NCBI GenBank assembly: GCA_026770575.1
Contig: MU657165.1
Coordinates: 1,109,933 to 1,173,932 of the forward strand
Reading direction: 5' to 3'
Source: Pelagophyceae sp. CCMP2097
Lineage: Eukaryota > Sar > Pelagophyceae
DNA length: 64,000 nt
How positions within the stretch are numbered: the stretch's first letter is position 1; every line of letters begins with the position of its first letter. Under the pieces are notes generated by a model. It worked only from the letters and a program-made list of their open reading frames with translations, searched no databases and was not told the DNA's origin. Position numbers and translations under genes: made by a program. Below are positions 21,893 to 31,890 of the stretch, piece after piece.

Positions 21893-23872
21893 ATGGCCGA
21901 TTTGCCGGCCGCTGCGCGGGACGACGAGGACGATGCGCTGTTCGATGCGCTGTGAGTGCCTTGGCTCACAACGGAGCCTCATCGACGGCACCGACTCGCA
22001 GGTACGCCGGCCGCGAAACGGCGGAGCGCAAGTCCGAAGACGCCGAGGGCCAGCAGACGCTGCGCGGGCGGCGGTGCGCTTTTGGCGGTCTGTCTATCTT
22101 GCGAGCCCGCCGCAAGTCGCGCTTTTAGGTTGTTCGCAAAAGGCTTGGCATTCAACCTCCAACGCCCGCAGATCCGTTCACTCTTCGAGGCGCACGGCGC
22201 ATTGGAACGCCTCGAGCTCTGCAAGACGCGGCCGGGCACGGCGACGGTGGACTTTTGCGAGCCGCGCGGCGCTTCGGCGGCGCTCCTCGCTCTAGACGGC
22301 GTCCAGGGGCCGCGGACGCGGCTCAGCGTGCAGTTCGAAGTCGTCTTCTTTGACGGCGGCGACGACGCCGGCGGCGACTCGAGCGGCGACGAGGAGGCGT
22401 TTTGCCCAGTCTCGTTCAGCGGCCGAGGGTCGCGCGCCGCGCGCGACCGCGAAAAAGTCGTGGAACGCAAGTGGAAGACGAAGCGCCTCTGGTGCGGCCT
22501 CTGCGGCGCCTGCGACCACTTCGCCCAGGGCTGCGCGCTGAACGACCGCACGTACCACCAGCGCCTCGTCGCCGGATCCATCGAACCAATCGGCGAACCC
22601 GTCGCGCCGCCGCCGCCGCCGCCGCCGCCGCCGACGGCGCCCGCCTCCGGCTTCGGCGTTTCGACGGGCTTTGGCGTTTCGGGCGGCGCGCCCGCCGCCG
22701 TGGCGCCGCTGGGCCGCGGCCGCGGGGCGTCGACGCCGTCGTGGATGAAGGACCCGACGCTGCTGGCGAAAAAGCAGGAAAACGAGGCGGCGGCGGTCCA
22801 AGTGGCGGTCCAAGAAGCGTCCCGCGCCGCCGCAAACGAGGCCCGGCACAAAGCCGACGAGGAAGAGCGCAGAGGCCGGCGGCGAAACGACGACTCGCGG
22901 CGGCGGCGGTCCTCGTCGCGCGACCGCCACCGCAAGCGAAGCCGGTCGCGATCGCCGCGCCAGCGCGCCGACTCGCGCGACGGCGCGGCCAACGGCTTCT
23001 CGCGCGACGGCGCGGCGAACGGCTTCTCCGAAGATTTGCGGCGAGACAGCAAAGCCAACGGCTTCTCCGAGGATCCGCGGCGGTTCGACGACGCGCCCGC
23101 GGCCGCTCCGTCGTCCGCGCCCCGCGACGACGGCCCCGGCCCGCGGAAGTGGGTGCGGCGGCGCGACCAGGGCCTCATCGACGAGGAGACGGCGCGGGAC
23201 CAGTGGCGCGAGATCGTGGCCACGGCGGACGCGGCGCACGCGGCGTCCGCCGTCGCGGCGTGGCCAATGGAGGACGGCCTCTACGCGAGCTACACGCCGG
23301 CGGCGGGCGACGCGCCCAACGCGCTCGAGTACTGCCGCGTCCTCGTCTCGGGCGCGACGCTCCGCATCGACGCGACGCCGCGTTTCAAGAACGGCCGCGT
23401 GAAAGACGTCCGGAGCATCATGGACCAGCTGCGGCCCGAGACGTGCGCCGACGCGTCGGCGGCGCGCATGCAGGTCCTCTTCCAGATGACGAACTTTACC
23501 GCCGGGCCCGAGATTGTGGCGAAACTCGAGCGCACGCCCGAAATCGGCAACGTCGGCGAGGCGCGTGACCTCCTCCTCTCCTTTGACGCTCTGGACGCGC
23601 AACTGCCGGCGGGGTGGTCCGTCGCGTGGTCGCAGGACCACGGCGCGTATTACTACCACGACGCCAACACGGGCAACATGTGAGCCCCGTCCCGGCGCGG
23701 CAGTTTTGCCCCGCAGCCCTTTAAGACGCGCGCGGTCTTTAGGTCCTGGGTCTCGCCACTCCAGGTGGAGGAGCCGGCCCCCGAGCCCGTCGTTGACACG
23801 TGGCGGCCGCGGTCCGCCGCCGACCAGCTGGAGTGGAAGGGCAAGAAGCGCGACAAGGACCCTCGCCGCTAG
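21893..23872 (+). CDS. RRM + CCHC zinc knuckle + Arg-rich + WW-domain protein (splicing-factor-like)
   Basis: Exons 21893-21951, 22002-22073, 22129-23679 and 23743-23872 join to 603 aa. N-terminal acidic peptide (MADLPAAARDDEDDALFDAL), then an RRM (LFAKGLAFNLQRPQIRSLFE ... TATVDFCEP), an acidic linker, and a zinc knuckle C-x2-C-x4-H-x4-C (CGLCGACDHFAQGC). A poly-Pro run of about ten residues follows, then an Arg/Ser-rich region and three short SRDGAANGF-like repeats. A conserved-looking block of unknown fold comes next (about 23150-23570). The C-terminal WW domain (LPAGWSVAWSQDHGAYYYHD...W..P) is split by the last intron. Architecture suggests pre-mRNA processing in the nucleus, with the WW binding Pro-rich partners. 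Confidence 0.82.
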
Positions 23873-24000
23873 GAGTTAATCCTCGAAGGAGAGGAGCCTC
23901 GCCGCTAGTAAACCTTCGAAGGACTAGGAGCCTCCGCTAGGAGGAAACCCTCGAGGGACGCGAGCCTCGCCGCTCTCAGGAAGCCCTCGAGGGACGCCAG
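23860..24000. repeat. Degenerate tandem repeat after the RRM/WW gene
   Basis: Four to five imperfect units of about 33 nt built on gagcctcgccgctaggag and ccctcgagggacg. They start at the stop codon of the preceding gene, so the last coding residues (DPRR) and 3' UTR are part of the array. Confidence 0.7.
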
Positions 24001-24168
24001 GTCCGCTTCAAGTTGGGTCCACATGACCCCACAAACCTGCCACAACCGTTTCCGTCGCTAAAACGCCACGTGGTTCAACAATTGGTTCAACTGAATCGCA
24101 ACCAGGATTTTTACGGTTTCGAATTGCCGCACCGACGCGTCACACCGCCGGCTCCAGTTCCCACGCCA

Positions 24169-25150
24169 TGCTGTCCTTCCTGAGCCTCAACTGCTGCAAT
24201 GCCGATGACGTCTTCGACGACGAGGGGCTGCTCTTCTCGCCGCAGGGGAAGCCTTTGCCACCCATCTTCGCCGCACGCCAAGCGAGACGGCGACGGTGCG
24301 GCCCGCGCCTTTCGCCCCGCGCCGGCGAAAACGCGCGAAACGCAGGCTCATGCGCGACCTCGAGGTCGACGACTCCTGGACCGGGTCGAGCACCGGCGTC
24401 GGTCGGCATACCATACGCGCGCCGTAGAAAGGAGGGGGCCTCTTCGGCATACGAGCACCGTCGCCGGCAGCCTTTGGGCGCGCCGGGGTCGGCGCGTGGC
24501 CTTTGACGCGCGCAGCGTGAATCGCTTGCGCAGGTCGGAGGGTTCGGCGCGCGCGGTGTCGATCGCTGACTTTGCGGGCGAATTTAAGCTGGTCGATGTT
24601 GTCGGTGACGTCGAGGACTTCCTCTACGAGGCGGACGCACCCTGGCCCGCAAACGCGCCGCGCGGCCGCGTGGCCGCGCTGCCGCAGCGCGAGGCCGCGC
24701 TCTTCGAAGCCGTCGGCTGCGACGTCGCGCTGCAAACCGACGGAACCGCGCTCTCGCTCTCCCTCGTCAAGAAGTGAGGCCACCGTCGCAAGCCCCGCGC
24801 GGCAACACCTCGGCGCAGGCTCGGCTTCAAGACGGAGTACATTCCGTTTGACGGCACGCCCGTCGACGTTGACGCGGACGGCTGCCGTCTCGCGATGACG
24901 AGACGGTGCTCCTTCGACGGCGTAGACCTCAAGCTCGTCCACGAGACGCCCGGCCTGCCGGGCAGCACGTGAGCCTCTTTCTCTTGGAAAGTTGTTCGAC
25001 TTTGCCTTGCGTCGAGAGGCCCAACGTAGCGTCGAGCAAATCCATCGTAGCGTCGAGCAAATCTTCTCCATCAACCAAACGGCCATGCGCATAAAGACGA
25101 CGAAGCTCGACACGGGCAGGACATTTTACTTCGTCCTCTCGCGCTCATGA
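24169..25150 (+). CDS. Lipocalin/FABP-like small beta-barrel protein
   Basis: The C-terminal three exons are clear: one ending at 24773, then 24819-24968, then 25051-25150 (or from 25030). They encode ADFAGEFKLVDVVGDVEDFLYEA ... ALQTDGTALSLSLVKKLGFKTEYIPFDGTPVDVD ... RRCSFDGVDLKLVHETPG ... INQTAMRIKTTKLDTGRTFYFVLSR. This alternation of strands with xDGxxV turns resembles cytosolic fatty-acid-binding or lipocalin-type barrels, so lipid or hydrophobic ligand binding is likely. The 5' part is uncertain: the ATG at 24169 (MLSFLSLNCCNADDVFDDEG) is a good candidate, with an intron somewhere in 24290-24540. A 21-nt tandem duplication (cgtagcgtcgagcaaatc) doubles the last acceptor, allowing two in-frame forms differing by seven residues. 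Confidence 0.6.
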
Positions 25151-25204
25151 CGCCCAACGACGCCAAAAGCCGCGCCGCCGGGGACGATAGAACAAAGACC
25201 TTTC

Positions 25205-26778
25205 TTACTCGCGAGGGGACGGACTTCTTTGCAAAGATGCGGTGCCGTCGGGCCGCGGCGTCTGCGGCGCGGCCCCGGTCCTCGGAAACGCGAGGCGCCG
25301 TCGGGAGGCGCCGAGGCCGAGGAGGAAGTCCGCGAGGGCCTTGTGCTGCTGCGGCGAAGTCTTCGTCGCCTACGTGGTCGCTCTGTCGGAGGCGTCCGCG
25401 TCGCAAGGCTTTTTTCTGCCTCTGGTCGCACCAGCGCGTTGGCGGCGGGCCGGCCGAGGTCCTTTGGGAGGTGGGCAAGTCCGACGTCCTTTCGTTGATT
25501 TGCGATGCCGTTGATTTGCCGTTGATTTGCGATGCCGTCGCAGACGGCTTTGTACTCGCGTTGCGCGGCGTCGGGATTCGCGCCGGCGAGTTTTTGGAAC
25601 GAGGCGCAGTAGCGCTGGCCCTTTCTCACGCCGGCGCACATGGTCTTGGCGTTGAAGCCATAGGCCACCGCGCGTTTCATCACTTTTTCCCGCCACGTCG
25701 CAAAGTCGGGCATAGAGAAGTGCAGCAGCGTCAGCGTCGTCCGCGCGAAGTATCTGTCGAAGTTCTGGGGCAGCAGTAAAACGTCTTGGCTGGAGAGCGC
25801 GTCCGTCAAATTGTCAAAACGGCTCGACCCGAAATGGTTGCCTGATTCTACGGCGTGGATCCGCGGCGGAGGCACGTTGCGGTACGGACCTTGGTCCGTG
25901 GAGATGAAGTCGTGGCCGTGGAAGAACGTTTTGGCCATGCAAGTCGCCTTCTTCGCCGAAAACGAAGTCACGACCGCCGGCCGCCGCGCGCTCGCACCGG
26001 GAAGCAGAGCGTCGGGGCAATCCGCGACGCGGCTCCAGAACTTGAACTTGCGACGCTCGCTTCGCGGCAACATTTCAAAGCCGCGCAGCACCGCCGCGCG
26101 CGAAGCGACGACCTCGGCGAACTCCTCGGCGACGACGAACTCGTCCACGTCAATCGGCACCAGGTACCGCGCCTCGCGCGCGCGCGCCTACACAAGGCGA
26201 GTCGAAGGGCATTCCAAAGAGGCTGCTTCGCGAGGCAGTCAACGGACCCGCATGGCGGCGGTGAGCGCGGCGGCCTTGTCCTTGAAGGCGCCGTTGAAGG
26301 TTTCGACGGCGACGCCGCGCTGTTTGTAGTCGTTTAGGATGTCGAGGACTACCGGGTCCGCGGACGCGTGGTCGACGACGACGACGTTTCCCGCGCCAAA
26401 GACGTGGCAGTGGTAGGCGAGCCAGTCTTGGAGCAGGAAGCGCTCGTCCTTGTGGAACGTAAAGACCTTGGCCACCGGCAAGTCACCGCGCTCGTCGGCG
26501 GCGGCGGCCGCGGGGGCCAGAGGCGCCGCGGCGGCCAGAGGCGGTGGGGCGTCGCGCACGAAGGTGGCGGTGTTTACGGCGGGCGCCCCGCGCAGACGCG
26601 AGCGTCGTACGAGGCGCGCGGCTTGGCGGCACGCGCCGCCGACAAAGGCGAGCGCAAAGAGAGCCAGTGGCCCACTGCGCCGCCTCCCTCTGAGCCGCTT
26701 CTCCTGCACCAGTCGCGCATCCTCCTCGTCGTCGGCGGCCGGCGGGCCCGCCCTGCCGCGCCCGCCGCTGCGGATCAT
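25205..26778 (-). CDS. Type II membrane glycosyltransferase (GT2/GT92-like)
   Basis: Exons 26248-26778 and 25432-26187 are well supported; a third (25205-25369) is inferred from an in-phase GTGCGA...GTAG intron, giving 483 aa. Without it the frame would run to 25126 with a low-complexity tail. The N-terminus has a basic stretch and one membrane anchor (GPLALFALAFVGGACR). The catalytic domain opens with VAKVFTFHKDERFLLQDWLAYHCHVFGAGNVVVVDHASAD, and the exon junction restores ARYLVPIDVDEFVV, where DVDEF is the metal-binding DxD site. Further on: GNHFGSSRF and LLHFSMPDFATWREK, typical of this family. It probably acts on glycans in the Golgi lumen; donor and acceptor are unknown. Confidence 0.8.
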
Positions 26779-26849
26779 CGCCCGCGGCGCAGCGCGCCCG
26801 GCGCGCCCGCTCGACGAAAGACCGCGCGAATCTTTTACAAAACTAGTTC

Positions 26850-26919
26850 AGGACCCGAAGGGTCCTTGCCGTTTATTCAACGTCAGTTTACGGCAAGGGC
26901 CCTTCGGGTCCTTTGATTG
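26850..26919. repeat. Terminal hairpin of the fold-back element, left copy
   Basis: A stem of about 22 bp with one mismatch: ggacccgaagggtccttgcc pairs with ggcaagggcccttcgggtcc across a 17-20-nt loop. An inverted copy lies at about 28032-28101. A shorter relative (ccttcgggtcctccg) is at about 27285. Confidence 0.85.
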
Positions 26920-27026
26920 AAGGATTACCAGGGGCAATTATGTCTGTCTGTCCGTTTGTCCGTCTGTCTGTCCGTCGCCGGGTCCATCCGTGAGGTTCCA
27001 CCTTTGGGGGGGGGAAAAACAGCAAC

Positions 27027-27152
27027 TCGGCCGATTCAGCGATTGGTGGTTGATGCGATCGCTAAAATTGGGAGTTGAGGTCGAGCAGGAGCCTCATTGG
27101 AATCATCATAGAAGAAGTTTTTGGTCACAGGTTCGAATCTGGTCGGCCGCAA
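27027..27152 (+). other. tRNA-like (SINE head-type) sequence in left arm
   Basis: B-box-like ggttcgaatctgg at about 27130, followed by cggccgca, which can pair with the ccggccga-like segment near 27027, and a degenerate A-box (ttcagcgattggtgg). The span of ~125 nt is too long for a functional tRNA and no clean anticodon arm forms, so this is tRNA-derived rather than a tRNA gene. An inverted copy is at about 27782-27907. Confidence 0.5.
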
Positions 27153-27669
27153 AAAAAGAAAAAATAAATAGCTCAATAAGAAATAAGAAATAAAAATAAA
27201 GATAAGGAGGATTTGAAAGTTCAGCGATAAGTTAAATAATTTCAATTATTTACGTGGGCATTGCAATGGGATTTGGCTGTATCCTTCGGGTCCTCCGTGT
27301 GCCTCCGGCGCGCTCTTGTAATATCTTACGAAACTTACTGTATATTACGTAACTTATCATAACTTATGGTAATTTAAGCTGAAAGTTAAGTATTTTTAAC
27401 CGGATAAAAACTTTTTAGCCGGTTAAAAATGCTTTTGGTCGAAAGTTAAGTATTTGAGAACTCTAAACGCTTGATCTTGCATGCTTTCCGAAAGACCTGC
27501 AGGCAGTGCAGCTGTGCGGCGGAGCGGGAGTGGGTCCGAGAGGCCTGGATGCGCGTGCTCGCGATGCTCTCCGTGTCCGTGGCGCTCCGTACGACGTCGC
27601 GCCGCGTCGTCGGCCGCGCGCGCCTCTCGACTGTGCGCTGTCGGGGGAGCACACGTGGGGCTCGCTGGG

Positions 27670-27686
27670 NNNNNNNNNNNNNNNNN
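27670..27686. other. Assembly gap (17 N)
   Basis: Seventeen N at the inner edge of the right arm. Gaps commonly mark repeats that failed to assemble, so the spacer length is not reliable. Confidence 0.99.
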
Positions 27687-28169
27687 TCAATTATTTAACT
27701 AATCGCTGAACTTTCAAATCCTCCTTATCTTTATTTTTATTATTTTATTTCTTATTGAGCTATTTATTTTTTCTTTTTTTTGCGGCCGACCAGATTCGAA
27801 CCTGTGACCAAAAACTTCTTCTATGATGATTCCAATGAGGCTCCTGCTCGACCTCAACTCCCAATTTTAGCGATCGCATCAACCACCAATCGCTAAATCG
27901 GCCGAGTTGCTGTTTTTTTCTTCCCAAAGGTGGAACCTCACGGATGGACCCGGCGACGGACGGACGGACAGACAGACAAACAGACAAACAGACAAACAGA
28001 CAGACAGACATAATTGCCCCTGGTAATCCTTCAATCAAAGGACCCGAAGGGCCCTTGCCGTAAACTGACGTTGAATAAACGGCAAGGACCCTTCGGGTCC
28101 TCAAAAAAAGCGGCGTCGCACGTACGTCGAGGCACAGCCTTCGAGGGCTCCCGAGCAGAGCGGCAGCAC

Positions 28170-29330
28170 CATGCACGTCGCCGGCGTCCGACGCGGCGTC
28201 GACGGCGCCGCCCCGGACCACCGCGCCTAGGTCGTTGCTCCCGCACCATAGCCCCGGGGCCAAGGGGCACCGCCGACGGCCGCGGCGGCGGGGCGCCGTC
28301 GTTTGGTGCCTGTGCGGCGTCGCGGCGGTCTGGTCCTGCGCTCTCTACGCGTGCGTCGATTCTCTGCATAATTGGGATCCCTCGACTCGAGGCACACCGC
28401 CTCTTTCCGAGAGCCAAAGAGCGGCGTAGGTTCGTGTTCAGCGGCTCGCGCCCGGCGCGGCACCGTACGCATCGCCTCGTGCCTCGTTCGGTTGCGCGAG
28501 ACGTTTCCTCTAGGCGCGCCGTCGGCGTTGGATATGCTCTGGATCGAACAAATGACAAAACAGCAGCGCGAGGCCTCAGAGGTGCGCCCGAAATCCGACG
28601 AGCGGTCCGAACCGCACTTTGGTAGGCTCACAGGGCACGAATCGCGTCGCGGCAAACGGAGCTCGACAAATGACGGCCACTTCGATCGATAACGGCCGTT
28701 TTGATGACGCGGCATTGGACGCTGTGTTCATACGCGCAACCTCGCCGGCCACCGCGCGCCGGCTACCGCGCGCCGGACGCGGCGGCGGTGGCTGCGGCGG
28801 CAGCGCTGCGTCCTCAAGCGGCGGCTCCTCGACGGCCTCAAGGCGGCGAGCATTGAGGACTCGGCCGCGGTGCGGCGCGGCCGAGTTTCGCGCGCTCGAA
28901 CTTCGGCAGACGGGCGCGGTCGCGCGGCGCGCCAGACGCTCGCCGAGCGCCCGCACCGCTGCGACGTGCGCCGGCGCCGCCTCTCGCTACGCCGGCGAGC
29001 ACGACAATTGCGCCACACGGGCACGATGCTCGCCTGCAGCTCCAAGACTCCTCCGCCACGGATGCGCTGGCGCACGACTCCCGGCCTCTCTGGCGCCGCG
29101 GGCGTGCCGGCGCACGTGTCGCCTCGGATCCGCCGGCACACGTGCCGCCTTCGAGGGCAGAGAGACCCGGCGTGCGGCCACGCCGAGGCGCCGTCGCCTC
29201 GCGCTCCAGATCATCGCCGGGGCACCGGCCGTGTCCGCCGCGACTGGAGGTGTCCCAGTCCGGCTCACGGCTCGCTGTCGCCCTCGCTTTACTGCCCGGG
29301 ATTCGTCGTTGCTCATAAACGTTTTTCTGC
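28170..29330 (+). CDS. Possible multi-exon gene with type II membrane anchor; structure unresolved
   Basis: Around 28235-28360 a frame encodes a basic stretch followed by one hydrophobic segment (AVVWCLCGVAAVWSCALYAC), a typical Golgi signal anchor. A short upstream ATG (28170, MHVAG) could be joined through an acceptor at 28230 (cgcctag). Downstream, possible exons are bounded by good signals: 28514-28583 (SALDMLWIEQMTKQQREASE, ending before gtgcgc), and RRLLDGLKAASIEDSA near 28820. I cannot chain these in phase with confidence and recognise no family. It may be a degraded gene next to the fold-back element. Confidence 0.3.
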
Positions 29331-29522
29331 AACGAGCAGCGACGTCCGAGGCGCCCGCGTACATCGTTCCCGGGAGTTCGGCAGGCATCGAGGCACAACA
29401 AACGATCTTACTATGATCGAAGCCGGAGCCCCTTGAGTCTCCCTGTTGGTCTCCGTCTGCGGTGCCGGGTGGTCGTTCGTGGATACGGGGGGATGGAGCG
29501 TCCTTCTGGATGTGCAGCAGGC

Positions 29523-30269
29523 TCAGGGGAAGTCTTGAAGCGCGTCGAAATCTACGTTTTGCACAAGGTAACAACACGGGGCGATTTCGACCGCGGGACT
29601 CGAAAGACGCTGGAGACCGTACCGATATCAGGCGGTGGTAGACTGAAGACTTCGGCGAATGCCCGTTCGACTTCGTCGGCGGACATCTTGGCCAGTCGAG
29701 CCTCGAGCCCTTCCTCAAAGAGCCTACGCATCGCCCGTCTTCGCGGCACGTTCCGTCCTATAGAACGAACGCAGACGCTGGAGTGCGTGCAGGTGCGGTG
29801 GGACGAGAGAGGACTCGAAGGTGTCTTGCCTCTCGGCCGGCGCGCCATCGTCGTGCCACAGAGGGTCGTGGTCTAGGTTCGGCTGCAGTTTGCCTGGAAA
29901 CGTGTTAGGGCCCCGTGACGTCGCCCCAGTCGATCGACGCACCGAGGCGCTCGAGTAGCAGGTACTCTTCGTCGCCGAGCCTATGCGTTTCGGACGCGTC
30001 GGCCCTCTTCCGACGCACGACTGGGGATGGCGCGGTTCGGGCAGGCGGACGCCGCGCGGATGGTTTCGTGACCGCCCTGCGGAAACCTCGATCTCGTCTT
30101 CGTCGCGCGCGCAGACGGCGGGCGAATCGTCTCGTGTCGCGGTCCGGCACACGGCGATCTCGATGCTGGGCTTCTGCGGCCCCGCCTGCTTGGCCGCCGG
30201 CGCAGCCGAACCGCCCCGGCTGCTCCGCGCGTTCGAAATGTCGCCAAAGGCGCGTCGCGGTCCGCCCAT
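29523..30269 (-). CDS. 169-aa protein with D-box-like N-terminus; possible securin
   Basis: Five exons (30151-30269, 29943-30076, 29767-29893, 29623-29723, 29523-29551) join in phase with good donors and acceptors. No exon alone stands out as a long frame. The N-terminus MGGPRRAFGDISNA holds a degenerate destruction box (R-x-x-F-x-x-x-x-N), the form seen in B-type cyclins and other APC/C substrates. A basic, Pro/Arg-rich stretch follows, then DEEYLLLERLGKLQPNLDHD, an amphipathic helix (LFEEGLEARLAKMSADEVER) and an acidic end, SLPPPDIDFDALQDFP-stop. Size, basic N-terminal and acidic C-terminal halves and a C-terminal DID-type motif are reminiscent of securins, which are too divergent to identify by eye. 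Gene structure is fairly sure; identity is inference. Confidence 0.6.
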
Positions 30270-31390
30270 CGAGATCCTGTGCGTCCCCGGGTGCGCGCAT
30301 GCTCGCGCGTCTCCGCACGCGCATCGAAGACGCACGCTTGCTTCGCGTCGCCTTTCAGTTGCCGCGGCGTGTTCACGCCGAGTTTTCCGAGCTTTGTGCG
30401 CGACGGCAGCGACGCGCGCGATTCGACGCTGACGTTTTCATCTGCGGGGCGACGCGCGCAAAATCAACCACGCGCGCGCGCGCAACAAGACGAGCGCGCA
30501 CGCACCCAGGATGTTCATTCGGCTCCGACACTGGAAACGGCAACGTACAATTTTTAATACATGTTTTTTAGCGAATTTTGGGCGTCCTTGCGCAGTGCCA
30601 CGTGGCAAGAGGTCGAGGCGACGTGCTCATGGAAGTAGCACGGGGCCGGGGCCGCGCCGGCTCGTGGCACGAATCGTGAATTCGAGAGCTGTGTCGACCA
30701 AACATCCTGAACACAGTCGAGAACGAACCCACAACGACATGATCTTGCTGGCTGGAGACTGCCGAACCTCGAGAGAGCCCGGGACGCCGTCTTGTCGACG
30801 CGTCACCTTTTAAAGCTCTGAACCTCAGGGTGTCGACGCGCCAACGGGGCGCCCGTTGGCCTTTGTCGGCCTTTGTCGGCACCCGTCGGCCTTTGTCGGC
30901 TCGCGGCCGAAGGATGCTCGTACCGTAAGTGGAGCTCCGCATGGTGGGCCCGCTGTTCGAACGCTGTCGCGTCGCCCGCTCCGCCGCCCCGCGCGGCCGC
31001 TCCTCGCACGCACCGGCGTCCCTCGGACTTCCCGAGGCCAAGGGCCGCGCGATGGCGCATGCCACGAGACGCGGCCGTGCACCTCCATGTCGAGTGCGCA
31101 AGCCGATGCAGCCTCGATGGGTCCCTCGCCGGCATTTACCCGAAACGCAGCTCGCCCTGCCTTTAACTGCCTTGCACAGTTGCTGCTCAGTCCTGCTCCG
31201 GCGAGACATGCTGCCGCACGGAATCTCCTCATTCCACCCGACGCTTTGCCGCCCTGCCCAGCAGCCCGCTGCTGTTGCCTCCGCGCTCCGCGGCGCCGCC
31301 CGCCAGCGTTCTCGTCGCCAAATTCTAAATCGCCAAAGTACGAATCGCACCCGCGCAGAAGTCGCCCACTCACGCCCCCCGCGCGCTGCC
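30270..31390. other. Intergenic, 1.1 kb
   Basis: No gene recognised. A short tandem array of cctttgtcggc (three copies plus one variant) occupies about 30858-30902. AT-rich patch at about 30545-30580. The right end should hold the promoter of the small Tim gene. Confidence 0.5.
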
Positions 31391-31890
31391 ATGTCTTCCG
31401 TCGAGGAGCAAGCGGCCGCCGTCGCGCAGGTGCGCCCGCACCCGCGCCGCCCAGAGAACCGCCGCCGTGTGTATTTAGATGCGTCGCGAAATTTGTGGAT
31501 TTAGATGCGTCGGGAAATGGCCCAAGCCGCGCAGCGCGAACTGCTGACGTGCCGCGCGGCGTCCCCTATCGCGGCGGGGCCTCGGAGAGACGCTCTTTGC
31601 GTGCATCCCAAACCCCGCGACGTAGCAAAATCACGGAAAAGTGCTTTGTGAAATGCGCCAAGACGACGTCCGGCAACCACCTCGAGCGAAACGAGCAGCA
31701 GTGAGTCAACCGAACCGCCCCCGAGCCGAAAGACGGCGCACCCTGGGGTGCAGGAGTCTCCTTCCCCCGGAGATGCCGACGACGGCCGACGCCTGGAACT
31801 AGGTGCATGGCCATGTGCATCGACCGCTACGTCGACTGCATGAACGGCGTCAACGAGGCGCTCGTCGCGCGGCAGAACAGTCGAACATGA
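31391..31890 (+). CDS. Small Tim chaperone (Tim8/9/10/13 family)
   Basis: Four tiny exons (31391-31429, 31505-31548, 31626-31700, 31803-31890) join to 81 aa, the normal family length. The twin CX3C signature is intact: CFVKC at residues 34-38 and CMAMC at 54-58, with 15 residues between, flanked by NHLERNEQ and IDRYVDCMNGVNEAL. It resembles Tim13/Tim10 most. Small Tims form hexamers in the mitochondrial intermembrane space and escort hydrophobic precursors. No targeting sequence is expected because import uses the Mia40 route. The first intron ends in a 26-nt tandem duplication that duplicates the acceptor (tttagatgcgtcg); only the second copy keeps frame. Confidence 0.9.

Larger units (their letters stand above)
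26850..28101. mobile_element. 1.25-kb fold-back (inverted-repeat) element with tRNA-like, A-rich arms
   Basis: Two ~400-nt arms (26850-27250 and 27687-28101) are inverted copies of each other, differing by scattered substitutions and microsatellite length. Each arm carries, from outside in: a terminal hairpin; a TCTG/TCCG microsatellite; a tRNA-like module with a B-box-like ggttcgaatctgg; an A-rich tail (aaaaaaagaaaaaataaata); and a conserved block ggaggatttgaaagttcagcg. The ~430-bp centre is AT-rich on its left and GC-rich on its right and has a 17-base gap at 27670-27686. There is no transposase. Base composition contrasts sharply with the GC-rich surroundings. It could be two head-to-head SINE copies or a non-autonomous fold-back transposon. 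Confidence 0.75.

Noticed and set aside
21979..23659. Two long minus-strand frames (over 400 codons)
   Set aside because: They mirror the Arg-rich exon of the RRM/WW gene, which has recognisable domains and splices in phase.
26941..26985. CRISPR-like repeats (tctgtctgtccg)
   Set aside because: Simple microsatellite in a eukaryotic element; no spacers.
27027..27152. A functional tRNA gene
   Set aside because: B-box present, but the span is too long, the T-stem has a mismatch and no anticodon arm can be drawn.
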